A DNA stretch of 64,000 nt from Chlorokybus atmophyticus (Eukaryota; Streptophyta; Chlorokybophyceae; Chlorokybales; Chlorokybaceae). Of the stretch, positions 34,331 through 44,509 are shown in pieces. The position numbers were made by a program, and so were the translations under genes. The notes below the pieces were generated by a model that saw nothing but the letters and a program-made list of their open reading frames with translations, was not told the origin of the DNA and made no database searches. The DNA lies in assembly GCA_009103225.1 (NCBI GenBank), contig RHPI01000026.1, positions 549,780-613,779 on the forward strand, given 5' to 3'. Within the stretch, counting starts at the first letter, position 1, and each line of letters starts with the position of its first letter.

Positions 34331-36356
34331 TCCCACCCTCTTCACACAACAGATATATACCAACTTCACAGCTTCTCCACACGCCCCCGCAGCAAGCAAG
34401 GCATCATCGCCTCGTTTGCGCACCCGTTTGCACTAACAAGTGCGCAATGCCAGCTTGCCATACAATGGCTGAGCCCCCGAACACACTGACAGCAGTCGAA
34501 CAACGCTACTTCACAGGATCCTCTCAGAGCAGCGACGCAGCGAGATTGACGACGACGACAACGACGAGCAGCACCAGACGACGTCGACGACGACACCGCC
34601 GCCGCCGACGGCCGCGCAACCCTAGATTCACACGGAACTCTGACGCCAAGCACAGTGTGGTACAGCAGCTGCAGCAGGTGAGTCAGCTTGTGTCACATGT
34701 GGCGCATTGTGGCATGCCACTGTGGCGTGTGGCAGGGCCACATGCCAGTACCAAGGCTTTACAGGCGGTACTACCCATCGGTTCAGTCGCTTACTGGCAT
34801 GCTCTCAAGAAGTGCGGCAGATTGATGAATGGAAAGGCACTTTGTTCGGCGACACTGCCACTTCAGATTGACACTGCTAGCGAAGTGCCATCAACTACGT
34901 TTCTGGCGTGCCATCAACTACGTTTCTGGCGTGCCATAATGCCGCTGGCACTGGCAGTGGCAGGCGTCGGTATTGGTGGCAAGCCGGTAGCGAGCCAGCA
35001 CTGCCAGTGGTAGATTTTGCCACCTGCGCGTGTAGATTCGATTGATGTGGCATCAGAGACATGATTCATGTCTCTATTGTCACATGAAGGCCTATTGATC
35101 AGGCCATTCGGGTTTTCAGGGTTGAAAGCTGCGTGCTGCATGAAGCTGATTCTGGCGTGCGCTATGGATTCCACGACAGCGGTCGCTGGCACATTACCAG
35201 TGTTGACGGACGGGGTCCGTGTCGAATGATGATTCCTCCTTAGCGGAACTGGCGAATGCTGGCGAAACCTGGTGAAGCCTGCCAGCTGCTGTGGTTGTGC
35301 TTGAAACACTATTTGCAAGTATTTTACTAAACATTTGCATTAATTGCAATGCCTACGATTTGTGTTATTGTGTAAAACCTGCTATTTTGTCTGATCATTG
35401 CCTTGTGCACATGTAGGGTTATGCAATGCTATGTGATGCGTAACGCGTACGCGCATGCGTGACGCTTCCATGACGCATGCAACATACAAAAAGCAAAATT
35501 TCGGCAAATCACCATGCAACAATCCTTTTTTATGTGTGTGTTGTAAAACATAGCGATACCGCTTGCGAAACACACATTGGCAAATGTCCAAGGAAACTCC
35601 GTTTACACTGCACTTTACTACAAGTAGTGTCCGTCTGTCATTTGACGTAAAAAGTAGTTCAAGGTGCCACATCAAGTTGATTGTTTGGATCCATACTACA
35701 TGTGCCAAATTTTGTCAAATACCCCCCCCCCCNCCCTCTCTTCACCCCCCTTTTGCACTCATTTCGTCCCTTAATAAATGAAACACCCCCCATCAATTGT
35801 ACAAGGGGGCTTTGTTTGGAAGGGAGGTTTTGCGCGACAAATACCGTATTTGTCGCACAATATATACCCTATACACGTAACTGGGTTATGATATGGGCTA
35901 CCATAGCCTATAATAATGATATGGTATGAAGTATAGTATTTCATGCATAAGCATGCGTGCACATGCAGAGATGCATAGCAGGGCACGAAGAGCAGCACAA
36001 TAAGCAAAAGATGTTAATAATACACCAAGGTGTATATTGAATTATAGCAACATGCATTTAAATATTAGCGCATCAACACATAACGTCTACTGTTGTCAGT
36101 ATATTTAACCCCCCCCCCCCCCCCCCCTTTTCNTCGCATGCACGGGCACATATAAAGATTCTCATGATTATTGCTAAAAGGGAAACACTTACACCCCCTT
36201 CCCGAGGAGGGGCCCCTCAATTAATCAGCCTCAAATGCAGAAGACATAGTGTACATGTGAATACGACATGTAGACTCTACGTATTGTATTTACCTGAACG
36301 CAATGTCATTATTCATGTTGTTGTGAATTCTGCATATGTCACATGTAACACGTAAG
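34331..36356. other. Upstream part of SUT duplication, then AT-rich spacer
   Basis: About 34331-35080 matches the reverse complement of about 4450-5183 in blocks (for example GATGCCACATCAA and ACACGCGCAGG), so the duplication includes upstream DNA. A telo-box-like AACCCTAG lies at 34618-34625. A direct duplication of CCATCAACTACGTTTCTGGC is at about 34889-34932. Beyond 35300 it is AT-rich with poly-C tracts at about 35722-35736 (one N at 35733) and 36109-36127 (N at 36133). No gene is seen; the long plus-strand ORF here is treated as a shadow. Confidence 0.55.
36352..36356 (+). repeat. Target-site duplication GTAAG, left
   Basis: GTAAG immediately precedes the 5' LTR (TGTAAC...) and is repeated immediately after the 3' LTR at 42567-42571. 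Five base pairs is the usual Ty3/gypsy duplication length. Confidence 0.85.
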
Positions 36357-36894
36357 TGTAACGGGGAGCAATAATAATAGGGGTATTATTGCTACATAAA
36401 TAACAAGTTCGGTGTGAATAAATATCTAAATATGCTTATTGATATCTATTTTCTACGGTTCCTTGCTTATTAAAGGCTATGATGCTTTGTCATAGCTTAA
36501 ATAAGTCCCAATGGGTGTGAAACCGCTTATTCAAGCCTATTTAGTGTCACATTTGATGAAATGTGATCGCTATCTCGCTAGGTACCTTATAATAAGTATT
36601 TTTCGTTAGGTACCTTGTTGATAGGTACTTTATATTATATATCTGAGCTGTGATTGGCTCACGTTTGATTTCCTAACTACCCTATCTGTAGGGTCAATGT
36701 CTAGTTGTGAGTTAATTATACCAAGATATATATTTGATATACTCTTGATATAAAAGGTCACATCAAACTGATGTGACATCACTTTCAGTTCTCTGCTCAG
36801 TGGCGGCCACGCCGCTGAAAGGCTTGTCATAGGCGGTGTGGGTTTTGGGGTAGAGGATTGAAGGGGCATCACCGGCGACGGTGGTGATGTGACA
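36357..36894 (+). repeat. 5' LTR
   Basis: 538 bp starting TGTAAC and ending TGTGACA. The segment 36532-36894 aligns with 42211-42566. Inside are TATATTATATATC and CACATCAAACTGATGTGAC (a short palindrome, shared by both LTRs). The bases after the LTR (TGGGTATCCAGG) could be a primer-binding site, but I cannot assign the tRNA. Confidence 0.88.
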
Positions 36895-37446
36895 TGGGTA
36901 TCCAGGAGTTGGGGGGTGATGTGGGTACTTATAGAGGTTGGTGACCTGCTCTCGGCCAATCAGAAGGCAACGGCGGCGGCCTCCTTTTCGTTCACGCAGC
37001 CCAAGCTTCAAGTTAACTTCCCTGCGCTACCTCAACGTTGAAGCCACCCATCAAAGAGGCGGCCTCTCCACATGTGAGGTACCATTACACACGTCAGCGA
37101 CTTGCCTGCTTGCCAGCTGCTTGCCAGGTGTTTGCCAGGTGCACGTGTGTATTTTCATGCACATCATTCAGTGGCTTGCCAGTGCATGAGTGCGGCCTTG
37201 CTAGTGTGTCATCACTGCTTGTCACACTTGGTGCACTATCATTGCTTGCAGTGATTGCCTGTCATTGCATGCGGTGATTGCTTGTGATTGTACTTGCCAG
37301 TGCATGTCACAGTTGGTCACTGTACGGCTTGCCTGTTGCATGCATGTGGCTTGCCTGTTGCATGCCTGTAACGTACCTGTGACCTGCCAACTGCTTTTAT
37401 TGGGTCGCTTGACCCGGGTCCGCAAGTTCCGAACCAAGCTGTCCCC

Positions 37447-37642
37447 AAACCCTCCCCCTCCGGCTTCGGCCTGAAGATCGGGACTTGGTTATGACAGTTT
37501 TCGGGAAGTTCTAGGACATTCTGTTCTCAAACTCTGTTAGTCTGAAACCCTCCCCCTCTGGCTTCGGCCTGGAGATTGGGACTTGGTTGAGGAAAACACA
37601 GGGTTAGGACATTCTGGTCCCATTCAGACTTGTTCTGTTTGG
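37447..37642 (+). repeat. Tandem duplication of 98 bp in retrotransposon leader
   Basis: AAACCCTCCCCCTC(C/T)GGCTT plus CGGCCTG, GAT, GGGACTTGGTT and TAGGACATTCTG occur in the same order at 37447 and again at 37545. It lies between the 5' LTR and gag, in the untranslated leader. Confidence 0.85.
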
Positions 37643-37789
37643 TGACACTTCAAATTCAACATTTCCTGTTTTGGGACTAGTTTTAACTCTGTTTGGGACT
37701 TTTACAACTTGGGGTCATTTTGATCCTCTCGTTGAACCTGGTGCATTGGTCAGGTTCTCACCATTCCATTTTGCCTGTTTTGCAGACAA

Positions 37790-38936
37790 ATGGAAGAGAA
37801 CACGGTGCCCACCTCAAAGGGGGAAAGCTCACAAAAAGAGCAATTATCCCGTGAGGAGGAGTTTCCATCTATGGAGGATATTTCCATCCGGATGATGCAG
37901 CTGATGAGTCTCATGCTGCTAAGATGTGGATGGCTTGGTGGAACTAGACGGGCCACCACCACCACCATTATTCGTGCAGCCAGAAATCTTAATTCGCTTG
38001 ACAAAACAGGAGTTGATGGACCACTTTCTTGGCACCTATGATGAGGAGCCTCGTGAGGCTATTGTCTCGCTCGTCAACTTCCTCTTTCATGTGGTGTGAA
38101 AAAGGAAGTTGATTTCAAAGCTCACCACCTTTATGGGGCGAGATTGGGAGGGATGGATGGGTGAAAGCAAACGTGTTCTGAACATGATCAAGCGCCTTCA
38201 ACTCTCTGACAGTGGTCCACCTGTTCAGGCGCTTGCTCGACCTGCCGAGTTTGTTCCCAACAAACAAGCGGCAAATTTCGACTGGCTCGTGAAGCTGAGA
38301 CACTATGTCAACTCCCTTCACATTTTTAAAGAGGGGAAGTTGCGTGTAGCTAAGTTGCTGATCCCAAACGATGCTATGTCAAAGTGGTACCGCCGTAAGC
38401 AACGCAATACGAACCTCGGGTGGGAAGTGACTTAATTGTGCTCTTTTATGGAGCAGCGTATTGGTGGCGCAGATCCCGCCCAGGTTGCTCGCAACCAGCT
38501 GCACAATCTGCGTCAGAACGGGCGTCCGGTTCAGCAGGATATCAAGGACTTCCAGTCTTTTGTCAGCAAGATTAATGCTGGCAAACTACCCATAAGTGAT
38601 GCTGATCAGCTGGATATGTTCAGGTATGGCTCGGACATAGATCTCGTGCAGCATGTGGCCGTCAACCCCGCGAGTTTGCAGGAGTGGGCCTCGACGGATT
38701 TACCAATGCTGATGTGGATGGTTGCTGCTGTGAACAGTGTGAAGCGCTCTCACGCAAAAATGCAAACCACAGCAAAAGAGGCAGCCCCGGCTTCAGTATC
38801 TCAGCCTGCTGGCCCCTACAACACGGCCACATCCACCATCACTTGCATATTCTGCAAGAAGACGGGTCATGGGGAGGCCAAGTGCTATGCAAAGCATAAT
38901 GCACAGAAGGCCAAGCAGCAAAAGGACAAGAAATAG
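37790..38936 (+). pseudogene. Retrotransposon gag with CCHC zinc knuckle, disrupted
   Basis: Reading starts at ATG 37790, shifts frame near 38040-38100, resumes (for example VPNKQAANFDWLVKLRHYV) and meets an in-frame TAA at 38433-38435. It then continues in the same frame to 38936. The second part has the retrotransposon gag core (EQRIGGADPAQVARNQLHNL) and a C-terminal CIFCKKTGHGEAKC zinc knuckle of CX2CX4HX4C spacing, followed by a lysine-rich tail. Gag coats the element RNA in the cytoplasmic particle; this copy cannot make a full protein. Confidence 0.88.
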
Positions 38937-39161
38937 GGATTGTCCGTAGTCCGTAGCTTAGTCGAGCAGAACGACTTTAAAAACTCTGTACTTCTTGATA
39001 GAGTTTCCGCTCTTTGTGATGTATCAGATGTATGGACTGATATGGGCACACAACTTGTGTTGACAAATACAAACGGTTGTTTTAATCAATGTTTCATGCT
39101 CTGAATTGGTAACTGCTGTTAAGCACTTACACGAGTTGCAATTACAACATGCTATCACTGC

Positions 39162-42100
39162 ATGTGTGGTAATCCCGCGATATCATGGCCCGTGGTCGCG
39201 ATTGCTAAACGGGGAGAAGTAATTATGCAACTCTCACGCAAAGATACAGAAACTTCACTGTTACAAGTGTTCTTTATCAAGCCTGCTACCAATCACGGCA
39301 CTCCGACATTAGCTACATTTAATGGTAACTCAATGCCACGCAAATGGAGATTTGTTAGTCAACTTATGGGTACACCATGTACAGCATTGAGTGATACTGG
39401 TGCAAACCATAACTTTGTTGAACATGCTTGGGTGAAACGTAATAACATACCTTTCACACCAGTCACGTCGTATGTACGTGCTGCTGGTTCCACCCTCAAT
39501 GCAATTGGGGAGGTGAAGGGGCGTTTTGTTATTAACAGCCACAAGACTCGACCAGCTTTCATCATGGTGGATATAGGTATCCCCGGGGTGGATGTTGTTT
39601 TGGGTGAACAGTGGCACACCAAAGCTGGTTTGCAATTGGACTCTCGAGCAAATACGTGCACCCTTCGTAAGGGTAAACATAAGGTGACGTTAATCGCACC
39701 TGTACTCACACGTGTTGCTCGCGAAAATGTTCCGCTCCTCTCTGCTATGCAACTGAAACGTTGCATGCGTAAACGTGAGGAAGTATGTTTTATGCACTTA
39801 CGACAGGTAGAAACACTTGTTAAACAGGCCGTTACTGACCCTGTGGTGCAATCACTTGCGGAACAATACGCAGATGTATTTCAGGATGAACTCCCGGAGT
39901 TGCCTCCTGATAGAAACATACATCATACCATTCCGCTGGAAGAGGGGGCAAAGCCACCTTGGCGGCCTATCTATAGGCTGAGCCCCTTAGATAACCCGAA
40001 AATGGAAAAACAGCTCGAAGAGTTATTGGACAAAGGTTTTATAACAAAGAGCATATCTCCTTTTGGTGCACCAATATTGTTTGTGCCAAAAAAAGAATGG
40101 CAAGCTATGCATGTTTATTGATTACCGTGCGTTGAACAAGGTAACTGTGGAAAACGGATACCCTTTGCCTCGGATTGATGATTTGCTTAATAAGCTGTCA
40201 GGTGCAACGGTGTTCAGCACACTGGATTTGACCAATGGTTATCATCAAATCAAAATCCACCCATCAGATATACTAAAAACTGCATTTCGAACCCCACTAG
40301 GACACTTTAAGTATAAAGTGTTACCATTTAGGTTTAACAAATGCACCAGCTACATTTCAGGCAGCGATGAACGCGGTATTTGCTGATGAAATGTACAAGT
40401 TGGTTACTGGTATATTTTAATGACATTATTGTGTTCAGCAAAACCCGCGAGGAACACCACAAGCATGTGGATATGGTTTTAGCGAAGTTACGCGAACACA
40501 AATTCTATGCCAACCTGTTTAAATGCAACTTTGCAAAGGATAAACTACCCTTTTTAGGGCATGTGATTGGCAAAGAAGGATTGGAACCAGATCCTCAAAA
40601 GGTGTGTGCGATGAAGGATTGGCCACCACCCAAGGATGTACATCAGTTACGTGCTTTATTGGGGCTAGCCAATTATTTCCGCAAGTTCATGCGAGCATAT
40701 TCTAGCATGGCAAATCCTTTAACATCTTTCTTGAGAAAGGATGTTAAATTTGTGTGGACGGAGGCACACGAGGTTGCTTTTACATGCATTATAGATGCAT
40801 TAACACAAGCCCCTGTGTTAGCCTTCCCCGACCACACCAAGCCTTTTGTGGTGATCAGTGATGCTTCCACCATTAGGTGTGGGGCAATCCTTCTACAGGA
40901 TGACAGACCATGTGCATATAAAAGCAGAAAGTTCATTCCTGCTGAACGTAATTACACAACCACTGAGCAAGAATTGCTCGGGGTGGTGCACGCGCTGCAC
41001 ACATGGCGTTGCTACTTGGAAAGTGTGTGGTTTTCAGTGATTACTGATTACAACCCGCTCACATTTTGTCATACGCAACAAAACCTGTCGAGGCGGCAGG
41101 CTAGGTGAAATGAATTCATTTCTCGTTTTACTTTCACTTGGCAATACCGTGTCGCACCAATGTGGCGGATCCACTAAGTCGTAGCCCTGCTTTTTTTGGC
41201 ACTTACGCGCTTTCGAAGTACGCGTAATGTACAACAGCCTGAAGATCCTGACGAGAGAGACCTTTCCTAAAGTGTCCATAGGTTTTAACCCAAATGATTG
41301 GTTTAGCAGTGAAACCAACTTGCAACAGCTTACTGCTGTTAGCAATCCGTGGTATAAAGGGGAGCAGTTGGCAATTCCCAACTCGGGCGACTTGCGTAAG
41401 CAATGCTTACAATCAGTGCATGACCCGCCTTATGCTGGACATTTGGGGAAACAGGAAACACTCAACGCTGCGCAACAGTTATACTGTTAACCGTCAATGT
41501 CAGCTGATGTGGATCAATATATTCGCACATGTGACGTGTGTCAACGTAATAAGCCACTACGACAAAAACAAGCACGATTGCTTAAACCATTGGTAATTCC
41601 GGAACAAAAGTGGGATAATGTCTGTATGGATTTGATTACTGACCTACCTGAAACAGCTGCCAAATACCCTGCTATTGTGGTTTTTATCGACCGTTTGATT
41701 AAAATGGTGCATTTTGCCTCGTGTTGCACAATTGTGAGTGCACGGGACTTAGCACATTCATTTGTGTCGACGGTCTTTTGAGTTCACGATGTACCGCGTG
41801 AGCTTATCACAGATCGTTATCCTCGGTTTGTCTCCAAGTTTTGAAGGGAAATCTATGCATTGTTGGGGGTAAAACAAGGCATGTCAACTGCTTTGTCTTC
41901 CCGCGAAACGGATGGACAAACTGAGCGAGCAAATCAAATACTGGAAGAAATGCTTCGCCACTATGTGGCTCTTAACCATGCTGATTGGGACAGGTATTTG
42001 CCAATGGCAGAGTTCGCTGTGAACAACGCGTGGCAGGAAAGTGTAAAAGAAACCCCATTTTTCTTAAATTATGGGATTCGCCCGAACACATCAGCGTCAT

Positions 42101-42225
42101 TGCGTGTACCTCGCAATGCCCTGACTGTACCAGCGGCAAAAGAATTTGCCATTGATATGCAAAAAACTTTGGCTCGAGCCAAGCTATGTCTGTTAGAAGC
42201 ACAGGACAGGCAAAAGCCTATTTAG
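39162..42225 (+). pseudogene. Retrotransposon pol (protease, RT, RNase H, integrase), disrupted
   Basis: Protease: ALSDTGANHNFV at about 39385-39420. RT: FVPKK, then a frameshift inside an A-run (about 40085-40100), FIDYRALNKVT, FSTLDLTNGYHQIKIH, another break near 40345-40385. The catalytic box reads YFND (40413-40424) instead of Y-x-D-D. RNase H: FVVISDAS and TTTEQELLGVVHAL. A stop follows at about 41106. Integrase: an HHCC zinc finger (HDPPYAGH ... CDVCQRNK) with a stop at about 41488, then the DDE core residues in MDLITDLP, ITDRYPRF and TDGQTERANQ with further stops at 41779 and 41842. Coding ends where it abuts the LTR fragment at 42211-42225. The domain order supports Ty3/gypsy. Confidence 0.92.
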
Positions 42226-42566
42226 TGTTACATTTGATAAATTGTGATCACTATCTCGTTGGGTACCATACGATAGGTATCTTTCGATAGGTACCTTATC
42301 GATGGGTACCTTATCTGAGCTGCGATTGGCTCATGCTAGATTTCCCAACTACCCTATCTGTAGGGTCGATGTCTAGTTGTGAGTTAATTATTGAGAGATA
42401 TATATTTGATATACTCTTGATATAATAGGTCACATCAAACTGATGTGACCTCACTTTTAGTTCTCTGCTCAGTGGCGGTCACGCCACTGAAAGGCTTGTC
42501 ATGGGCGGTGTGGGTGTTGGGGTAGAGGATTGAAGGGGCATCACCGGCGAGGGTGGTGCTGTTACA
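42211..42566 (+). repeat. 3' LTR remnant (5' part deleted)
   Basis: Aligns with 36532-36894 of the 5' LTR, with scattered substitutions and a small deletion around the GGTACC repeats. It ends TGTTACA, the exact inverted complement of the LTR start TGTAACA-type terminus. The LTR's own beginning is absent. Confidence 0.9.
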
Positions 42567-42571
42567 GTAAG
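42567..42571 (+). repeat. Target-site duplication GTAAG, right
   Basis: Directly follows the 3' LTR end and matches 36352-36356. Confidence 0.85.
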
Positions 42572-42774
42572 ACTCTTACGGGACACATGTGACATTGAGT
42601 TGCGCAAATGACACCTAAGGGCGTGTTTGCCAACATGCAAGCAATGTCATACTATTAGCATGGGCCAAGATAAAGCTCACAACTTATCAACCTGCCTTCA
42701 AGACTCCGAAACCGAGGCTCGCAACCTAACCTCTATACTCATAAACATGTGCGTATTGTATGCCTGTGCTGAAC

Positions 42775-42985
42775 CATGCCTACCCGCACACATGTGTGCC
42801 TATCCGCACACATGTGCGGATAGGCACACATTTGAACCATGTGTTCCTATCCGCACACATGGTTCAAATGTGTACCTATTTACATGGTTCGATTTTAGCA
42901 CACATTTCAACCATGTGTGCCTATTCAGGCACACATGGTTGAAATGTGTGTCTGGCGGATACCTGGTAGGCACATGTTTGAACCA
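42775..42985. repeat. Cluster of nested inverted and direct repeats
   Basis: Variants of CACACATGGTTCAAATGTG and its complement, plus CTATCCGCACACATGTGCGGATAG (a near-perfect palindrome), recur at least six times in alternating orientation over about 210 bp. The arrangement predicts several alternative stem-loops. Confidence 0.85.
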
Positions 42986-43616
42986 TGCGTGCCTGGTTCA
43001 CGCTGCGAGCGCGGATGTGGCCACAGGACCTCTACTTGTATGACACCTACCCACGACAGCTGTATATGATGTTGGCGGCGATGATGGGGGCAAACACCGT
43101 ATGCATGGGGAGCAGACTCTGCCCATGCCAACACCGACACAGCATACAGCATCGACACAGCAAGTACCACTGGCACAGCAAGCAGCTGTCAGTCACGTAG
43201 TGGTCTTGAGTGCATGTGACAGCGCTCATGGACCTGCAGCGCTGAGCGACTCTGACGGCGGCTGCCAGGCTGCTGTGGCCCAGCAGGGTTAGGAGACGGT
43301 GCACACGGTTGTGCAGGGGCAGGGCAGAGGGGCGGGGCAGAGGGGCCCTGTCCGACCGGCAGCAACGAAGGTGGCGCGGCCACAACGGAGCCAGGACAAG
43401 GAGGGGCAGGCTGAGGAGACAGAGGCGGAGGAAGAGAGAGAGGAGGAAGAGGGAGACAAGGGAGGGAGGGAGGGAGGGAAGGGGGCGGGCACATGGATCT
43501 ACTGCATGTTCGTGCTGCTCACACCGCTGCAATCAGTGACAACCGTTGTTGACGCTGCCATTCGGTAGTGAAGCTAGGATGCTAGGAGGTTAGCCCGGTG
43601 GTAAACTATTAAACAA

Positions 43617-43715
43617 CAATGACTGCCTGCATGCTGTATGTTGCCTACACTTGCATGTTCTTTGCATGCGCATACATACGCCACATTGTATGTATTGTAC
43701 AGCGAGCGGCATGGT
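43617..43715 (+). repeat. Dispersed repeat, copy B (copy A at 1834-1925)
   Basis: Shares AATGACTGCCTGCAT, CTGTATGTTGCCTACACTTG and ATACGCCACATT in order with copy A, same orientation, about 42 kb apart. Confidence 0.65.
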
Positions 43716-44509
43716 GGTGGCGGAGAGGGAGGAGGGAGAGGCGGAGGGGGGAGTCCATTTGGGCTGCATGTGCGTGTGTGCTCGCCAGCAACAACGACAC
43801 TAACATTGACCGCCATGTGAAACAGGTAATGCAGCTGCTGCTCATTGTTGGGGGCTGTGCATAGTTTAGGCTGATGGAGAGTAGACACATAGCCTGGCAG
43901 TAGTAGATGTAATGGTATGGCGTTGCTGTATGTGATAATGGTGTGCATGCATGTTCAGCAATGCAGCAACACAGTGCGCATGTCAACACGGTTTGCAGCA
44001 TGGTCACCATGCTCCATCACGGTGATGGAGCACCCTGTACACATAACACACGTCACATACATACAAACCTAGACCCACACTCACACGTGCATGGCTTTAT
44101 GCTACGCCAGCGCCGCGTCCCCCTCGGTTGTTAGAGGGCCCTGGGCCACCTAGACCCTCAGGCAGCAAGGCAGGGTTAGGCAGTAGCAAAGTCAAAATCT
44201 GCAGAGCGCAAGAGGCCACATCCAATAACATGCTTTTGCAAACATTCAATAATGCTACAGTGCTGTCAGTGGTGCATCCTGCGTGCACTCGCAACGCGAG
44301 CGTGCATGTGTATGTGCGTGTGGCAGCTTACAATTCCCAAGTTCTGATGGCTACATGCGAGCAACCAAAGCGAGAAGTGCGAGACCACTATCCCTGAGCC
44401 TCCGCTACACTACGCTTAACCCCGCACATGGTTCCGGAAATGTCATGAATTCTTCGCGCACTTTGAGAGCAACCAGGCAAAGGCAATCAATCACCAACGG
44501 CTAGCTGTA

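Larger units (their letters stand above)
36357..42566 (+). mobile_element. Ty3/gypsy LTR retrotransposon, degenerate, with 3' deletion
   Basis: The element is bounded by GTAAG duplications. The 5' LTR is 36357-36894 (begins TGTAAC, ends TGTGACA) and the 3' LTR remnant is 42211-42566 (ends TGTTACA). Internal order is leader, gag with zinc knuckle, aspartic protease, reverse transcriptase, RNase H and integrase. Protease-RT-RNaseH-integrase order is that of Metaviridae. Multiple frameshifts and stops make it non-autonomous. Integrase coding runs directly into the middle of the LTR at 42211-42223, so the 3' end of pol and about the first 175 bp of the 3' LTR are missing. There is no sign of a host gene inside. 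Confidence 0.95.
42572..44509. other. Intergenic spacer with nested palindromes and purine-rich DNA
   Basis: No gene recognised. It contains the palindrome cluster (42775-42985) and a strongly purine-biased G/A tract (about 43290-43490) that yields low-complexity ORFs on both strands. It also holds copy B of the dispersed repeat (43617-43715). An 89-codon ORF at 44128-44397 and a 90-codon Glu/Gly-rich ORF at 43299-43568 have no recognisable domain. Confidence 0.5.

Noticed and set aside
33841-35013. 390-codon plus-strand ORF, one of the longest in the window
   Set aside because: It is antisense to SUT copy 2 exon 1 and leader. The equivalent region of copy 1 (minus strand, 4766-5387) breaks the frame, and the composition is low-complexity Thr/Ser/Arg.
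43047-43568. Overlapping ORFs on both strands (Pro/Leu-rich minus, Glu/Arg-rich plus)
   Set aside because: They are created by a purine-rich low-complexity tract; no splice or domain support.
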